Shown piece by piece: positions 30,899 to 32,349 of a stretch of DNA of 32,349 bases. The notes below the pieces were generated by a model. The model was not told where the DNA came from. It saw only the letters and a program-made list of their open reading frames with translations, and did not search any database. The stretch comes from Candidatus Gastranaerophilales bacterium. Lineage in GTDB: Bacteria > Cyanobacteriota > Vampirovibrionia > Gastranaerophilales > Gastranaerophilaceae. Every line of letters begins with the position of its first letter. Position 1 is the first letter of the stretch. Both the position numbers and the translations under genes were made by a program. The stretch lies in contig CALVET010000074.1 in NCBI GenBank assembly GCA_944326675.1, positions 1-32,349 of the forward strand. The letters are read 5' to 3'.

Positions 30899-32349
30899 AT
30901 GAATACAAACACAAAAACTTTTTTATATGAAAAAAATTTTACTGTACTGTTTTCTTTATTTTATATTTTCGGCATTTTAGGGTGTTTTTATAGCTGCGCA
31001 ATATTATTTGCCTTTGTTGCTCTTGTTATTTTGTCGATTTTAAATTTTTATTTTAACTACAACAAAAAGAAAATCATAATTTTATATTTAATATTTTTTG
31101 TTGGCTTTATAAGAGCAGACTTTTCTCAAAAAGATGATATTTTGGAAGGAATAAATTGCTCTAGCGCAACTATAGAAGGAAAAATCATAAGCCCCAAGGA
31201 TATATCTTATAAAAAGAATAAAATAAAATTTTACCTTAAAGCGACAAAAGCGGAAATTTTTAATAAAACCATATCCGATATTAATTCTAAAATTCTAATA
31301 AACATTGATTACGATAAGAATATCGAAAATATTATAAAAATAGGAAATGAAATTAAAATTAAAGGCAAACTCAGAACTCCCAAAGAAGCAACAAACCCTT
31401 ATCAATTTAATTACAAAAAATATCTTGCAAATAACGATTGTTATAGCGTGCTTTATTCTGACAACAACACAATTGAATTAATAAAAACTTCAAGCTTTAA
31501 TCACGATTTTAAAAACAACTGGTACCATGCTTTAAACAAATTTGAAAAAACAAGGGAAAAAATTATTAAACAGCACTCTAAAAATATAAAATCTCCCAAT
31601 TTAGAAGTGTTAGGAGGAATTGTTTTTGGTAACGAAACAATTAACCCCGATGAAAATATAAAAGAAAGCTTTAAAAATTCAGGACTGCTCCATCTTTTAG
31701 CAGCAAGCGGATTAAACGTTGCTTTAATATACGGAATTTGGTGGTGGATTGCAAGCTTAACCAAATTACCATACAAAATTTCTATTTTAACAGGCGGGGC
31801 TTTTGTAGTCTTGTATACCTTTATGACCGGATTTCCACCCTCTATTTTAAGGGCATGTTTAATGCTTTTATTTGTTTTATTCGGCAAATTAATAGATAGA
31901 GATGCAGATTCTGTTGCGCTTATTTCATTTGTCGGGTTTTTAATTCTTCTTTTTAATCCGAAAATGTTTTTTGATGTCGGTTTTCAGCTCTCTTTTGCGG
32001 TAACCTTCGGTTTAATCGTGTGCTGTCCGATAATTATCGATAAATTTAAAAACCAAGATAAAATATATAAAGAAAAATATAAAAATAAAACTCGTTTTGA
32101 AAAATATATTTTATTTTTATTTTCACCGACAAACCTCGCTTCTTTAATTTGTGTTCCCCTTGTTGCTCAGCTTTGGGTTGTCCCCTTACAAATGCACTAT
32201 TTTAACAACCTTGCGCCGTTGAGCATATTTGCAAATATTGCCGTTGTGCCTTTTATCGGCATATTGAGCTTTATCGGCTTTCTATGCTCAATCTTTGGTC
32301 TTATACCTAAAATATCCGATCTATGTGTTTTGATTTTTGTTACCATATC
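30899..32349 (+). CDS. comEC: ComEC/Rec2-type DNA uptake channel (N-terminal part, runs off window)
   Basis: Open from the ATG at 30899-30901 to the window end (483 codons, no stop), found by direct translation. ComEC forms the inner-membrane pore that takes up single-stranded DNA in natural transformation. Seen: two N-terminal hydrophobic helices ('VLFSLFYIFGILGCFYSCAI' and 'KKIIILYLIFFVGFIR'), the OB-like DUF4131 domain (about 85-190) ending 'LRTPKEATNPYQFNYKKYL', then the Competence domain with 'SGLLHLLAASGLNVALIYG' and 'FPPSILRACLMLLF', 'FDVGFQLSFAVTFGLI' and further membrane segments. Any C-terminal metallo-beta-lactamase domain would lie outside the window. The start is one base after ftsY. 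Confidence 0.93.
   Translation, partial: MNTNTKTFLYEKNFTVLFSLFYIFGILGCFYSCAILFAFVALVILSILNFYFNYNKKKIIILYLIFFVGFIRADFSQKDDILEGINCSSATIEGKIISPKDISYKKNKIKFYLKATKAEIFNKTISDINSKILINIDYDKNIENIIKIGNEIKIKGKLRTPKEATNPYQFNYKKYLANNDCYSVLYSDNNTIELIKTSSFNHDFKNNWYHALNKFEKTREKIIKQHSKNIKSPNLEVLGGIVFGNETINPDENIKESFKNSGLLHLLAASGLNVALIYGIWWWIASLTKLPYKISILTGGAFVVLYTFMTGFPPSILRACLMLLFVLFGKLIDRDADSVALISFVGFLILLFNPKMFFDVGFQLSFAVTFGLIVCCPIIIDKFKNQDKIYKEKYKNKTRFEKYILFLFSPTNLASLICVPLVAQLWVVPLQMHYFNNLAPLSIFANIAVVPFIGILSFIGFLCSIFGLIPKISDLCVLIFVTI

Noticed and set aside
31501..31887. Minus-strand ORF of 128 residues near the window end
   Set aside because: It is antisense to comEC, whose plus-strand frame is open and matches the family.

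Overview
The window is low-GC, gene-dense chromosomal DNA from a Gram-negative bacterium. An Lpt lipopolysaccharide-transport pair (lptB with an LptF/G permease), an outer-membrane porin-like barrel and lipoprotein signals indicate two membranes. Several traits point to the cyanobacterial lineage but not to a phototroph: LL-diaminopimelate aminotransferase (DapL), an enlarged NusB of 217 residues, a protein with a DUF1822-like N-terminus, and a cyanobacterial-style ADP-glucose pyrophosphorylase. With the AT-rich composition, a formate/nitrite channel and a split glycine cleavage P-protein, the best guess is a non-photosynthetic member of Vampirovibrionia/Melainabacteria (for example Gastranaerophilales). 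This is inferred from gene content, not from a marker-gene search.

Layout. 1-2.6 kb: start of uvrA (minus), rpsO (plus), then on the minus strand an RpoD-family sigma factor followed by an OppF-like ATPase. The sigma gene carries an in-frame TAA 18 codons before the family's usual end. 2.8-5.6 kb: a lysozyme-like cell-wall enzyme, then a rimP-nusA operon with a structured leader. 5.6-9.7 kb: a formyltransferase, then lptB, an LptF/G permease, a phosphodiester-glycosidase-like exported protein and a one-helix membrane protein, tightly coupled. 9.9-12.6 kb: focA-type channel with an elaborate upstream region, a porin-like barrel and a small exported coiled-coil protein. 12.6-13.1 kb: a rearranged tRNA-Lys locus with tandem copies of the tRNA 3' half on one side and a duplicated, partly inverted 5' half on the other. 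13.1-14.4 kb: glgC. 14.5-20.1 kb: a one-carbon operon (CooC-like ATPase, folD, alr, gcvT, gcvH, gcvPA), with no gcvPB next to it. 20.1-22.7 kb: a small Cys-rich gene and a large CHAP-domain lipoprotein with a Pro-rich stalk and an acidic repeat tail. 23.0-26.0 kb (minus): a DUF1822/zinc-finger/TonB-C-like membrane protein, dapL and tRNA-Gly, ending at one terminator. 26.1 kb to the end: glyS, a glycosyltransferase, nusB, ftsY and the start of comEC.

Genes that work together. GcvT, GcvH and GcvPA release a one-carbon unit from glycine as methylene-tetrahydrofolate, which FolD converts to formyl-tetrahydrofolate; that is the donor used by Fmt-type enzymes such as the one at 5.65 kb. Alr and DapL supply peptidoglycan building blocks. 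The two cell-wall hydrolases (2.76 kb and 20.5 kb) share an unusual N-terminal layout. RimP, NusA, NusB, rpsO and FtsY are core gene-expression functions.

Most notable observations: the sigma-factor nonsense codon, the tRNA-Lys half-repeats with an antisense D-arm, the shared N-terminal extension of the two wall hydrolases, promoter -10 boxes placed so close to start codons that leaderless mRNAs are predicted, and the DUF1822/zinc-finger/TonB-C composite protein.
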